Below, one piece after another: positions 41,112 to 48,852 of a DNA stretch of 64,000 bases. The stretch's first letter is position 1. Each line of letters starts with the position of its first letter. The stretch comes from Streptomyces sp. NBC_00433 (GTDB taxonomy: Bacteria > Actinomycetota > Actinomycetes > Streptomycetales > Streptomycetaceae), in the NCBI GenBank assembly GCA_036015235.1, contig CP107926.1, positions 5,599,501-5,663,500 of the forward strand, written 5' to 3'. The position numbers and the translations under genes were made by a program. The notes under the pieces were generated by a model. That model was not told where the DNA came from. It did no database searches and saw only the letters and a program-made list of their open reading frames with translations.

Positions 41112-42062
41112 TCAGCCGAGCCGGGAGAACCAGTCGATGGTCATCGCCAGGCCCTTGTCGAAGTCGACCGCCGGCTGCCAGCCCAACTCCGCGCGGGCCA
41201 GGGTGATGTCCGGCCGCCGCAGCCCCGGGTCGTCCACCGGCCGCTCCACGAAGGCGATCGGCGACGCGGACCCGCACAGGTCGCGGACCCGGTGGGCCAG
41301 TTCCAGGATCGTCAGCTCGACGGGATTGCCCAGGTTGACCGGGCCCGGGTGCGACCCGGCGGCCGCGGTGAGGATGCCGCCGACGGTGTCGTCCACGTAG
41401 CACAGCGACCTGGTCTGCGAGCCGTCCCCGGCGACGGTGAGCGGCTCACCGGCGAGCGCCTGTGTGACGAAGGTCGGCACCGCCCGGCCGTCCTTGGGCC
41501 GCATCCGCGGGCCGTAGGTGTTGAAGAGCCGCACGATGACGGTGTCCACGCCGCGGGCGGTGCGGTAGGCGGTGGTCAGCGCCTCGGCATAGCGCTTGGC
41601 CTCGTCGTACTGGCTGCGCGGGCCCACCGGGTTGACATTGCCCCAGTACAGCTCGGTCTGCGGGTGGACCAGCGGGTCGCCGTAGACCTCGGAGGTGGAG
41701 GCGAGCAGGAAGCGGGCGCCCTTGCGCATCGCGAGGTCCAGGGCGTTCTCGGTGCCGTGGGCGCCCGCCCGCAGGGTCTCCAGCGGGTGCCGGGCGTAGT
41801 CGTGCGGGGAGGCGGGCGAGGCCAGGTGCAGCACCAGGTCCACGGGACCCGGCACGTCGAAGGGCTCGCACACGTCGCGGACGTCCAGGACGAAGCCCGG
41901 ATCGCCGTCCCGCGCGCGGACGTTGTCGACGCTGCCGGTCAGCAGGTTGTCGACGCAGACCACCTCGGTCCCCTCTGCCCGCAACCGGTCGCACAGGTGC
42001 GAGCCGACGAAGCCGGCGCCGCCCGTGACGACCGCGCGGCGCACCGGCGGCAACCCGCCCAT
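41112..42062 (-). CDS. UDP-glucuronate decarboxylase-like (UDP-xylose synthase type) sugar enzyme
   Basis: A 316-residue extended SDR. TGGAGFVGSHL binds NAD, LASPASPHDYARHPLETLRA and STSEVYGDPLVHPQTE are hallmark segments of UDP-xylose synthases, and Y-DEAK in SQYDEAKRYAE is the catalytic YxxxK. It would make UDP-xylose or a 4-keto-pentose from UDP-glucuronate. ATG 42062-42060 has AAGGAGA six bases upstream. The glycosyltransferase two genes upstream in the same operon is the likely user. Confidence 0.87.
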   Translation of the reverse strand: MGGLPPVRRAVVTGGAGFVGSHLCDRLRAEGTEVVCVDNLLTGSVDNVRARDGDPGFVLDVRDVCEPFDVPGPVDLVLHLASPASPHDYARHPLETLRAGAHGTENALDLAMRKGARFLLASTSEVYGDPLVHPQTELYWGNVNPVGPRSQYDEAKRYAEALTTAYRTARGVDTVIVRLFNTYGPRMRPKDGRAVPTFVTQALAGEPLTVAGDGSQTRSLCYVDDTVGGILTAAAGSHPGPVNLGNPVELTILELAHRVRDLCGSASPIAFVERPVDDPGLRRPDITLARAELGWQPAVDFDKGLAMTIDWFSRLG

Positions 42063-42112
42063 ATCGGTCTCCTTCTTGTCCCTGGTGCGGTCGGACTCAA
42101 GCCGTGTCATGG

Positions 42113-43069
42113 TCAGGACTCCCGCAGCGACCGGCCGGTCCTGGTCAGGAACACGTCGTCCAGCGTCGGCCGGTGCAGCTCGATGGTGGTCAGCTCCACC
42201 CCGACGTCGGCCAGCGCCCGCATGATCCGCGGCATCGCCGTCTCGCCGGCGTCCACCGACAGCCGCAGGTCGCCCTCCTCGCGCAGCTCCGCGGACCGTA
42301 CGCAGTCCTGCTGGGCCAGCACCTCGACCGCCTTCGCGGCGTGCTCCGCGACCTCCACGGTGACCACCTCGCCGGCGATTCCCCGCTTCAGCTCGGCCGG
42401 GGTGCCCTCCGCCACGATCCCGCCGCCGTCGATGATGGCGATCCGGTCGCACAGTGCGTCGGCCTCGTCCAGGTAGTGCGTCGTCAGGAAGACGGTCATG
42501 CCCTCGGTCCGCAGCCGGCGGATCTCGTCCCACATGTGCGCCCGGCTCTGCGGGTCCAGGCCCGAGGTCGGCTCGTCGAGGAAGAGCACCTTCGGCCGGT
42601 GGACCACGCCCAGCGCGATGTCCACCCGCCGCCGCTGCCCGCCCGAGTACGTACGGCAGTGGCGGTCGGCGTAGGCCGTCAGGTCGAAGGCGTCCAGCGC
42701 CGCGGTGGCCCGCGCCTGCGCCTCCGCCTTGCCGACGCCGTGCATCCTGGCCTGCATGACCAGCTCCTCGCGGGCCGTCACGTTGTCCCAGGTGCCGCCG
42801 CCCTGGGCGACGTAGCCGATGTTCCTGCGCACCGCCGCCTGCGCGGTCCGCAGGTCGGCGCCGGCGACGACCGCCTCGCCGCCGTCGGGCGGCAGCAGGG
42901 TCGCGAGCATCCGCAGGGTGGTCGTCTTGCCCGCGCCGTTCGGGCCGAGGAATCCGAAGATCTCCCCCTCGCCCACGGTCAGGTCCAGGCCGGAAACCGC
43001 CTCCACGGTCGTGGACTTGCGGCGCCGCCCGGTGCTGAAGGACTTCCGCAGTCCCCTGGTCTCAATCAT
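42113..43069 (-). CDS. DrrA-type ABC exporter ATPase
   Basis: A 318-residue ATPase with GPNGAGKTTT (Walker A), YSGGQRRRV (signature), VLFLDEPTSGLD (Walker B) and the DrrA C-terminal extension. The ATG at 43069 is chosen because AAGGAC lies seven bases upstream and the length then matches DrrA. A GTG at 43174 would add 35 polar residues without a ribosome site. It pairs with the membrane protein just upstream to export the product or give self-resistance. Confidence 0.9.
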   Translation of the reverse strand: MIETRGLRKSFSTGRRRKSTTVEAVSGLDLTVGEGEIFGFLGPNGAGKTTTLRMLATLLPPDGGEAVVAGADLRTAQAAVRRNIGYVAQGGGTWDNVTAREELVMQARMHGVGKAEAQARATAALDAFDLTAYADRHCRTYSGGQRRRVDIALGVVHRPKVLFLDEPTSGLDPQSRAHMWDEIRRLRTEGMTVFLTTHYLDEADALCDRIAIIDGGGIVAEGTPAELKRGIAGEVVTVEVAEHAAKAVEVLAQQDCVRSAELREEGDLRLSVDAGETAMPRIMRALADVGVELTTIELHRPTLDDVFLTRTGRSLRES

Positions 43070-43181
43070 CGAGGCGTCCTTGTCGTCAGTGCGTTCAGCG
43101 GAGTCGTCACCGGGCCGGGCGGAGTCGGGACCGTGGTTCTGCGCGGTGGCCACCGGCTTCTGCGGAGTCGTCACCGGGTGC

Positions 43182-43946
43182 TCAGCGGACCGAGCGGGCG
43201 AAGAGCCGGGCCGACCAGGCCAGTGCCAGCACGGCGACGGCGGCCAGCAGCGAGATGCTCTGCCAGACCGAGGCGTCGCCGGTGTGCCCGGCGAACAGCG
43301 CGCGCATGCCGACGACCGCCCGGCTGAAGGGATTCCAGTCCGAGACCCGGCGCAGCCACAGCGGCGCGAGCGCCAGCGGCAGCAGCGTCCCCGACAGCAG
43401 CATCAGCGGCTGGGCGATGTTGTTGACCACCTGGCCCAGCGCGTTGGGGTCGCTGACCTTCAGCGCGATGCCGTAGCTGACCGCCGAGCTGCTCAGCGTG
43501 ATCAGCGCCAGCAGCGCGTACGCCAGCAGCAGGTCCTGCACGTGGACGAACAGGCCGAGCGGCATGGCCAGCACGATGATGATCGCCGCCTGCACCACCA
43601 GCACGACCACGTCGCGCAGCGCCCGCCCCAGCAGCAGCGCCGCCCGGCTGACCGGGGTGACCCTGGCCCGCTCGATGACGCCGGAGGCCAGCTCCGCCAG
43701 CAGGCCGAACCCGACGTAGAGGCCGCCGCCGAGCGCCAGCGCGACCAGCATGCCGGGCACGTAGATGCGGTAGGCGTCGGTCATCGAGTCGGCGCCCATG
43801 GAGGAGAGCGCGGGTTTGAGCAGCGGGGCGAACAGCGCAAGATAGACCACCGGCTGGGCCACGCCCAGCAGGATCGACAGCGGCGACCTGGTCAGCAGCA
43901 GCATGTGCCGCTGGAAGACCAGCCAGGTGTCGCGGAGCGTCTTCAC
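43182..43946 (-). CDS. DrrB-type ABC exporter permease
   Basis: A 254-residue ABC-2 permease with six membrane helices. RARVTPVSRAALLLGRALRD is the conserved ABC-2 cytoplasmic segment. GTG 43946-43944 has AAGGGGGA upstream and overlaps the glycosyltransferase stop by four bases. With the DrrA-type ATPase it forms an antibiotic-type efflux pump. Confidence 0.9.
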   Translation of the reverse strand: MKTLRDTWLVFQRHMLLLTRSPLSILLGVAQPVVYLALFAPLLKPALSSMGADSMTDAYRIYVPGMLVALALGGGLYVGFGLLAELASGVIERARVTPVSRAALLLGRALRDVVVLVVQAAIIIVLAMPLGLFVHVQDLLLAYALLALITLSSSAVSYGIALKVSDPNALGQVVNNIAQPLMLLSGTLLPLALAPLWLRRVSDWNPFSRAVVGMRALFAGHTGDASVWQSISLLAAVAVLALAWSARLFARSVR

Positions 43947-45109
43947 GACGGAGTCCCCCTTCGTCCGAGGAGTTGTTCGAGGTGCCGGGCCGCGGCCGCG
44001 GCGCCGCCCGCGGCGGCGAAGGAGTCGCGCACGCGGTGCGCGGCGGCGCGGTAGGCGGGGTCGTCGAGGACGGCGAGCAGCTCCTCGCGCAGCGTCTTGG
44101 GCCGCACGCTCGCGAACCTGACCCTGCGGCCCGCGCCGACCGCCGCCACCCTGGCGGCGTTGATGGGCTGGTCGCCCTTGATCGGCGCGACGACCAGCGG
44201 CACACCGTGGGCGAGCGCCTCGCACACGGTGTTCAGGCCGCCGTGGCTGACGACCGCGTCGAGCTGCGGCATCAGGTCGAGCACCGGGACCCGCGACCTG
44301 ACGAGGACGTCGCCCTCGGGCGGGTCGGGGACCGTGCCGTCGGGTGCCACCACGATCGCCTGGACACTGCCGCCGATCGGGCGCAGGGCCTGGAGGACCC
44401 GGGCGTGGAAGTCCTGCGCCAGGTCCATCGACAGGGTGCCCACGGTGACCAGCACATGCCGGCGGCCGGGGTCCAGCCAGTCCCAGGGGAAGGAGGTGTC
44501 CGGCGGGCGCGGGGCAAGCGCCGGGCCGACCAGCACGGCATTGCCGGGCCAGTCGAGCGGGCCGTTCAGGGCGGTGCCGGTGAAGGCGATCAGCAGGTGC
44601 GGGGAGAACCGCAGATCGTGCGGCGGCTCGCCGGGCATGCCCGCCGCGGTCCAGGCCGCCGCCATCTGCCGGTGGAGCCAGGCCTCGACCTCGGGCAGCG
44701 CGCGGTAGGGCCGGGTCAGCTCCATCGTGGTCGGCGCCAGGCTCGCCCAGGGCAGCCCGGCCCGGTGCGCGGCGATCGCGCCCGCCACCGCGTGCTGGTC
44801 CACCGCGAGGACGTCGGGCCGGAAGGCGGCGACCGCCCGCTCGATGCCCGGCAGGGTGACCTTCGCGTGCGGGACGATGTAGCCCTCCCACCGCGACTTC
44901 GCCGCGGCCATGCCCCGGTCGGCCTGGCCGCGGTGCGCCCGCAGCGGGATCGGGGTGATCGGGGTGCCGGGGCCGAGCACGGGCCGTAAGAACGACTCGG
45001 ACCCGGCCCACATCACCTCGTGCCCGCGGTCGGCCAGCTCCCTGGACACCGCGGCCATCGGGTGCACATGGCCGGTCAGCGGCAGCGATACGAACAGGTA
45101 GCGGCCCAT
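43943..45109 (-). CDS. GT1-family (MGT-like) glycosyltransferase
   Basis: A 388-residue GT-B enzyme. The N-terminal acceptor domain starts SLPLTGHVHP, with the catalytic His of GHV. The donor domain contains VTVGT and SHGGLNTVCEALAHGVPLV, the PSPG-like nucleotide-sugar motif. It probably transfers a pentose from the UDP-xylose-type sugar made by the operon's SDR onto the product. A TTA codon at 44989-44987 suggests bldA control. Translation is coupled to both neighbours. Confidence 0.9.
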   Translation of the reverse strand: MGRYLFVSLPLTGHVHPMAAVSRELADRGHEVMWAGSESFLRPVLGPGTPITPIPLRAHRGQADRGMAAAKSRWEGYIVPHAKVTLPGIERAVAAFRPDVLAVDQHAVAGAIAAHRAGLPWASLAPTTMELTRPYRALPEVEAWLHRQMAAAWTAAGMPGEPPHDLRFSPHLLIAFTGTALNGPLDWPGNAVLVGPALAPRPPDTSFPWDWLDPGRRHVLVTVGTLSMDLAQDFHARVLQALRPIGGSVQAIVVAPDGTVPDPPEGDVLVRSRVPVLDLMPQLDAVVSHGGLNTVCEALAHGVPLVVAPIKGDQPINAARVAAVGAGRRVRFASVRPKTLREELLAVLDDPAYRAAAHRVRDSFAAAGGAAAAARHLEQLLGRRGTPS

Positions 45110-46287
45110 CAGCGGCCGTCAGGCCCGCTGGTGTCGCGCCGGGCGGCGACATAGCCGGCCACGTCGGCGACGGTCAGGTCGATGAGCTGGTCGACGCCGA
45201 GGCCCGAGACGTGGCCGAGCAGGTCGACGCCGTCGCCGTACTCCTCGCGCAGCGCCTCGCTCCACGCGGCCAGTTCGTGGCTCTCGACCAGCAGGTCGCC
45301 GTCCACCCGGGTGCCGGGGACGACGGAGTCGAGCCAGGCGTCGTCCTCGCCGACGATGCCCCGCAGCAGGTCGGCGACCGGGCGGATCAGTTCGGCCGCC
45401 GCGGTGTCGCCCGGCACGGGCTTGGTGGCCCGCAGCGCCCCGTAGGTGATGACACCGGTGTCGAAGCCCTTCTTCATCAGCGGCCCCGCGTGGAAGAAGC
45501 CCAGCACGTCCACCCCGCGCTCGCGGGCCAGCCGGCGCATCACCGTGCGGCCCTGGTCGAACTGCCTGATCTGGGCGAAGGACGGGTCCCAGGAGTTGGC
45601 GACGGCCTGGCTCCAGTCGACGGTGGCGACATCGGCGAAGCCGGCGGCGAGCGCCTGCCGCTCGTGCTCCTCCAGGGACGAGAAGTCGGGCATCACCTGG
45701 TGCTGGAGTATCTGCCGTACGAGGTCCTGCTCGGCCTCGTCCAGCTCGCCCTCACGCACCGACCAGGTGGCCACGGCCAGGATTCCGCCGGGCCGCAGCA
45801 GGCGCATGGCCTCGGCGAAGAAGGCCGGCCGGTCGGGGAGGTGCATGAGGCTCTCCACCGCCCAGACCACGTCGAAGGACGCGTCGGGGAATCCGGTGGC
45901 GAGAGCGTCGAGCTGGTGGAAGCGGGCCCGGTCGGCGACGCCGGCGGCCCGCGCCTTCTCGTTGGCCCTGGCGGCCTGCTTCGCGCTGAGGGTGACGCCC
46001 TCGACCGCGCAGCCCAGCGCCCCCGCCAGGTGCAGCGCGGGGCCGCCGATACCGCAGCCGACGTCCCAGACCTTCGACTTCGCGGGGAGGCGGGCGAATT
46101 CCACGAGCTCGCGGACCAGCCGGTCCGTGGCGGCGTGGCGGTCTGAACCATTGACACCGGGAACCTCTCCGGGGTCCCAGAAACCGTGGTGGACGTGTTC
46201 GCCCCACAGGTCCTCGTAGAGATCAAGAGTGATGTCGTAGTAGCGCTCCACGGCCGTGTTCAGGCCGGCGCCGATCCCAGGTTCCAC
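45109..46287 (-). CDS. SAM methyltransferase with a C-terminal ACP-like domain
   Basis: A 392-residue protein. Residues 10-290 are a class I methyltransferase of the gamma-tocopherol/cyclopropane type (DVGCGIGG at 75-82 binds SAM). Residues 300-385 have the length and pattern of an acyl carrier protein: VVPGTRVDGDLLVESHEL, then an amphipathic helix, then LTVADVAGYV. Ser336 sits where carriers bear phosphopantetheine, with ES-H in place of DS-L. It could methylate a substrate tethered to its own carrier, or dock with the pathway ACPs. The GTG start at 46287 has GAGG 11 bases upstream; this is the first gene of the leftward operon. Confidence 0.78.
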   Translation of the reverse strand: MEPGIGAGLNTAVERYYDITLDLYEDLWGEHVHHGFWDPGEVPGVNGSDRHAATDRLVRELVEFARLPAKSKVWDVGCGIGGPALHLAGALGCAVEGVTLSAKQAARANEKARAAGVADRARFHQLDALATGFPDASFDVVWAVESLMHLPDRPAFFAEAMRLLRPGGILAVATWSVREGELDEAEQDLVRQILQHQVMPDFSSLEEHERQALAAGFADVATVDWSQAVANSWDPSFAQIRQFDQGRTVMRRLARERGVDVLGFFHAGPLMKKGFDTGVITYGALRATKPVPGDTAAAELIRPVADLLRGIVGEDDAWLDSVVPGTRVDGDLLVESHELAAWSEALREEYGDGVDLLGHVSGLGVDQLIDLTVADVAGYVAARRDTSGPDGR

Positions 46288-46857
46288 TGATGGCCAATCC
46301 TCGAAAGCTGGCAGGAATGCGGAATACGAAGGCAGCACAAATAGAGCCGTCAGCTTCGGAAATGTTGCACCCGGGGGGTGCGTGAAGGGAGTGCTGCGGG
46401 AGTTTGTGAACAAGTGCGTGTGCAGGTGCGCGGGAAGCCGTGCTGTGGCAGTGCGGAGGCAGTGCGGAGGCAGTGCATGAGCAGTGCATGGTGTGCGGCG
46501 TGGAGATGCGCGCAGGAGGGCGCGGAAGTACAGGCCGTGAAGGTGGCACCAAAGAAAAGAGACCGCCCAGCCGTGAGGGGCGGCTGGGGGATCACCCGCA
46601 AGTAGGACAGGTGTTCTGGGCTGGCAACTCTCCGCCGGATCACGGCAGTTGGCCAATTGGCGCCATGCTAGCGGCGGGTGTTGCCGTCGTCAATACGGAG
46701 AATTTGTGTCGTGAGTGACTGATTGATACGCCAGAGAATATTGGGAAGTTCCACCTGTCGGGCCGGGTCTTGACAGCGATGAATTCAGAGTTGACAGTTC
46801 GGCGTGAGAATTCAGTCGGCTCTTTTGATCACGTCGGGAAAGAGGTTCCGGTTCTTC
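46288..46857. promoter_or_regulatory. Divergent 570-bp control region between the leftward and rightward operons
   Basis: No gene is supported here. GC content drops, especially at 46300-46420 and 46660-46860. Besides the heptamer array at 46448-46491, the right part holds TTGACAG twice (46770 and 46791) and GAATTCAG twice (46781 and 46808), a compact pair of direct repeats with -35-like cores upstream of the ligase gene. It probably contains the main promoters for the methyltransferase-to-sugar operon and for the rightward biosynthetic operon. Confidence 0.6.
46448..46491. promoter_or_regulatory. Four tandem heptamers with 11-bp period (candidate SARP binding array)
   Basis: AGTGCGG occurs at 46450 and 46461, and AGTGCAT at 46472 and 46483, each in an 11-base unit GCAGTGC-N4. 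SARP activators such as ActII-ORF4, DnrI and AfsR bind direct heptamer repeats spaced one helical turn apart, so the geometry matches. Weaker AGTGCGT-like copies lie at 46390-46430. Four SARP genes are present in this window. Confidence 0.65.
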
Positions 46858-48318
46858 ATGAAGGCTGCATCGACAACTCCGCAGAAGGGCCCGGCGCCCC
46901 CGCCCCCCGACCCTTCATGGGTGGACGAGATCCTTCTCGCCGGCCCCGGCGCCGACGTCTGCCTGGTCTTCGACGCACCCGTCAGCAGGGACGAGCTGCG
47001 CCGCCAGGTCGCCGGCCGGCAGGCCGCGCTCACCGCCGCCGGCCTGCGCGCCGGCGGCTCCGCCGCGCTGTGCCTGGCCCCCTCGCTCGCGCTGGTCGCG
47101 AACCTGCTGGCGGGCTGGCGGATCGGGGCGCAGGTCGCGTTACTCGACCACCGGCTCACCCCGTTCGAGACCGAACGGGCCCTGGGCCGGCTGGAATCCC
47201 AGGTCGTCGTCTCCGCGGACCCGGTCGGCGCGGGCCCCGCCCGCGGCTTCTACGACCAGCGCGACACCGCCAGGGCCCGCCCCGGCAGCCCCGCCCGCAC
47301 CCCGCACGCGCTCGTCCAGCTCAGCTCGGGCTCCACCGGCCCTTCGAAGATCATCGGGCGGACGGCCGCCGACCTCATCGCCGAACTCGGGCGCTACGCC
47401 CTGATGGACGGCGTCCCGCGGGCCGGCGAGCGCATCGTGTCCATGGCGTCCATGGTCCACGTCCTCGGGCTCGTCGGCGGCCTGATGCACAGCCTGCACG
47501 CCGGCGTCCGGCTCGTCTTCCCGCAGCGGGCCACCGGCGAGGGCATCCTCGCCGCCGTCGCCGCGGGGCCCGAGCCGACCACGCTGCTCGGCGTGCCCTT
47601 CCATATCGAGCTGCTCACCTGGGTCGCGGAGCCGCCCCGGCTGCCGCAGCTCACCGGCATGACCACCGGCGGCGAGCTGGTCAGGGCCCAGGTCCACGAC
47701 GCCTTCACCGAGCGCTACGGCGTCCGGCTCGGCAGCATGTACGGGATGACCGAGGTCGGCGTCATCGCCACCGACCTCTTCGGCGAGCACCGCCCCGAGG
47801 TCACCCCCGCGCCCGGCATGACGATCACCGAGTCCGCCGGCGAACTGCTCATCGCCACCGACCAATCGCCCTACCTCGGCACCACCGACCCGGCCCGCTG
47901 GTCCGACGGCTGGCTCCACACCAGGGACGGCGGCACCGTCGACCCGGCCACCGGCCGGATCCGCGTGCTGGGCCGCCTCGACTCCCAGGTCTCCGTCGGC
48001 GGCCTCAAGGTCGACCTCACCGAGGTCGAGCACACGCTCGCCGCGCTGCCCGAAGTGGCGGAAGCGGTCGTCGTGTTCGGCACCTCGATCGAGGCCTACG
48101 CGGTGCTCCGCGAGCCCGGCACCGCCGCCGCGGTGGAGGCCGGCCTCACCTCCCGGCTGGCCGCGTACAAGCGCCCCCGCCTGCTGCACTTCGTCGACCG
48201 CCTGCCGCGCACCGCCACCGGAAAGCTCGTACGCGACCACGCCGCCCTGCGCGCCGCCGACCGCGGCGCGCACCGCCAACCCGCCACCAGGGAAGGGAAT
48301 CCCCGCGATGTCCACTGA
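46858..48318 (+). CDS. AMP-dependent acyl ligase (acyl-ACP ligase candidate)
   Basis: A 486-residue ANL enzyme with intact motifs: SSGSTGPSK (P-loop), SMYGMTEVGV (A5), HTRDGG and GRLDSQVSVGGLKVDLTEVE (A7-A8), and PRTATGKLVR with the catalytic Lys. It is shorter than most acyl-CoA ligases and its end overlaps the first ACP gene by 11 bases, so loading a carboxylate onto that ACP is likely. A TTA codon (47140-47142) suggests bldA control. ATG 46858 is used; the ribosome site is weak (GAAAGAGG). First gene of the rightward operon. Confidence 0.85.
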   Translation: MKAASTTPQKGPAPPPPDPSWVDEILLAGPGADVCLVFDAPVSRDELRRQVAGRQAALTAAGLRAGGSAALCLAPSLALVANLLAGWRIGAQVALLDHRLTPFETERALGRLESQVVVSADPVGAGPARGFYDQRDTARARPGSPARTPHALVQLSSGSTGPSKIIGRTAADLIAELGRYALMDGVPRAGERIVSMASMVHVLGLVGGLMHSLHAGVRLVFPQRATGEGILAAVAAGPEPTTLLGVPFHIELLTWVAEPPRLPQLTGMTTGGELVRAQVHDAFTERYGVRLGSMYGMTEVGVIATDLFGEHRPEVTPAPGMTITESAGELLIATDQSPYLGTTDPARWSDGWLHTRDGGTVDPATGRIRVLGRLDSQVSVGGLKVDLTEVEHTLAALPEVAEAVVVFGTSIEAYAVLREPGTAAAVEAGLTSRLAAYKRPRLLHFVDRLPRTATGKLVRDHAALRAADRGAHRQPATREGNPRDVH

Positions 48319-48577
48319 CGAGATCCGAGCCTTCGTGCTCACCTCGCTGACCGAGATGAACTACAGCATCGCCGGCGTCGACGACGACACCCCCCTCGGC
48401 CCTGCCGGTGTCGACCTGGAATCCCTTTCCCTGGCCGAACTCGGCATCCGCGTCGAGGAGCGCTTCGGCGTGATGTTCGAGGAGGACGAGGCGGAGCTGC
48501 TCGGCACGATGACCGTCGGCGAATTCGGCGCGGCGCTCGCGGCGCGCATCTCGGCCCTGCCGGCCGCGGGCCAGTGA
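48308..48577 (+). CDS. Acyl carrier protein 1
   Basis: An 89-residue stand-alone carrier. Ser39 in DLESLSLAEL is the predicted phosphopantetheine site, with Glu replacing the usual Asp. It overlaps the ligase gene before it and the next ACP gene after it (GTGA), pointing to equal expression. Its size and helix pattern fit type II PKS or fatty-acid carriers. Confidence 0.88.
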   Translation: MSTDEIRAFVLTSLTEMNYSIAGVDDDTPLGPAGVDLESLSLAELGIRVEERFGVMFEEDEAELLGTMTVGEFGAALAARISALPAAGQ

Positions 48578-48852
48578 GCGGTCAGCCCGCTCCCGGGCCT
48601 GTTCCCGACCGGGCCGAGATCCTCTCGATCCTCGCCGCCTTCGGCGACCGCTCCCCCGAGGACGTCCCCGAGGGCATCGACTCGATGGAACTGGCCTGGC
48701 TGGTCCACCAGATCGAGCAGCGCTACGGCGGCAGCGTGGACGACGAGGCGATGACGCGGATGACCACGGTGTCGGCGGCGCTCCAGGTCCTCGCCGAACT
48801 GCGCGCGGGCGCGGGCGCCTCCGGCGGCTCCGAACGGGACGGGCATGGCTGA
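48574..48852 (+). CDS. Acyl carrier protein 2
   Basis: A 92-residue carrier with GIDSMELAWLVHQIEQRYG; Ser37 is the attachment site. The first helix is short, and the C-terminal tail is Gly/Ser-rich. The GTG start overlaps the stop of ACP 1, and the KS gene starts eight bases inside its end. Two adjacent, dissimilar carriers suggest separate substrates, one for the starter and one for the extender. Confidence 0.83.
   Translation: MSGQPAPGPVPDRAEILSILAAFGDRSPEDVPEGIDSMELAWLVHQIEQRYGGSVDDEAMTRMTTVSAALQVLAELRAGAGASGGSERDGHG

Noticed and set aside
43070..43174. N-terminal extension of the DrrA-type ATPase to a GTG at 43174
   Set aside because: The 35 extra residues are polar and low in complexity and have no ribosome site; the ATG at 43069 has one and gives the family length.
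46448..46491. Short regular repeats that might be read as a CRISPR array
   Set aside because: The period is only 11 bases, with no unique spacers and no cas genes; the spacing fits SARP operators.
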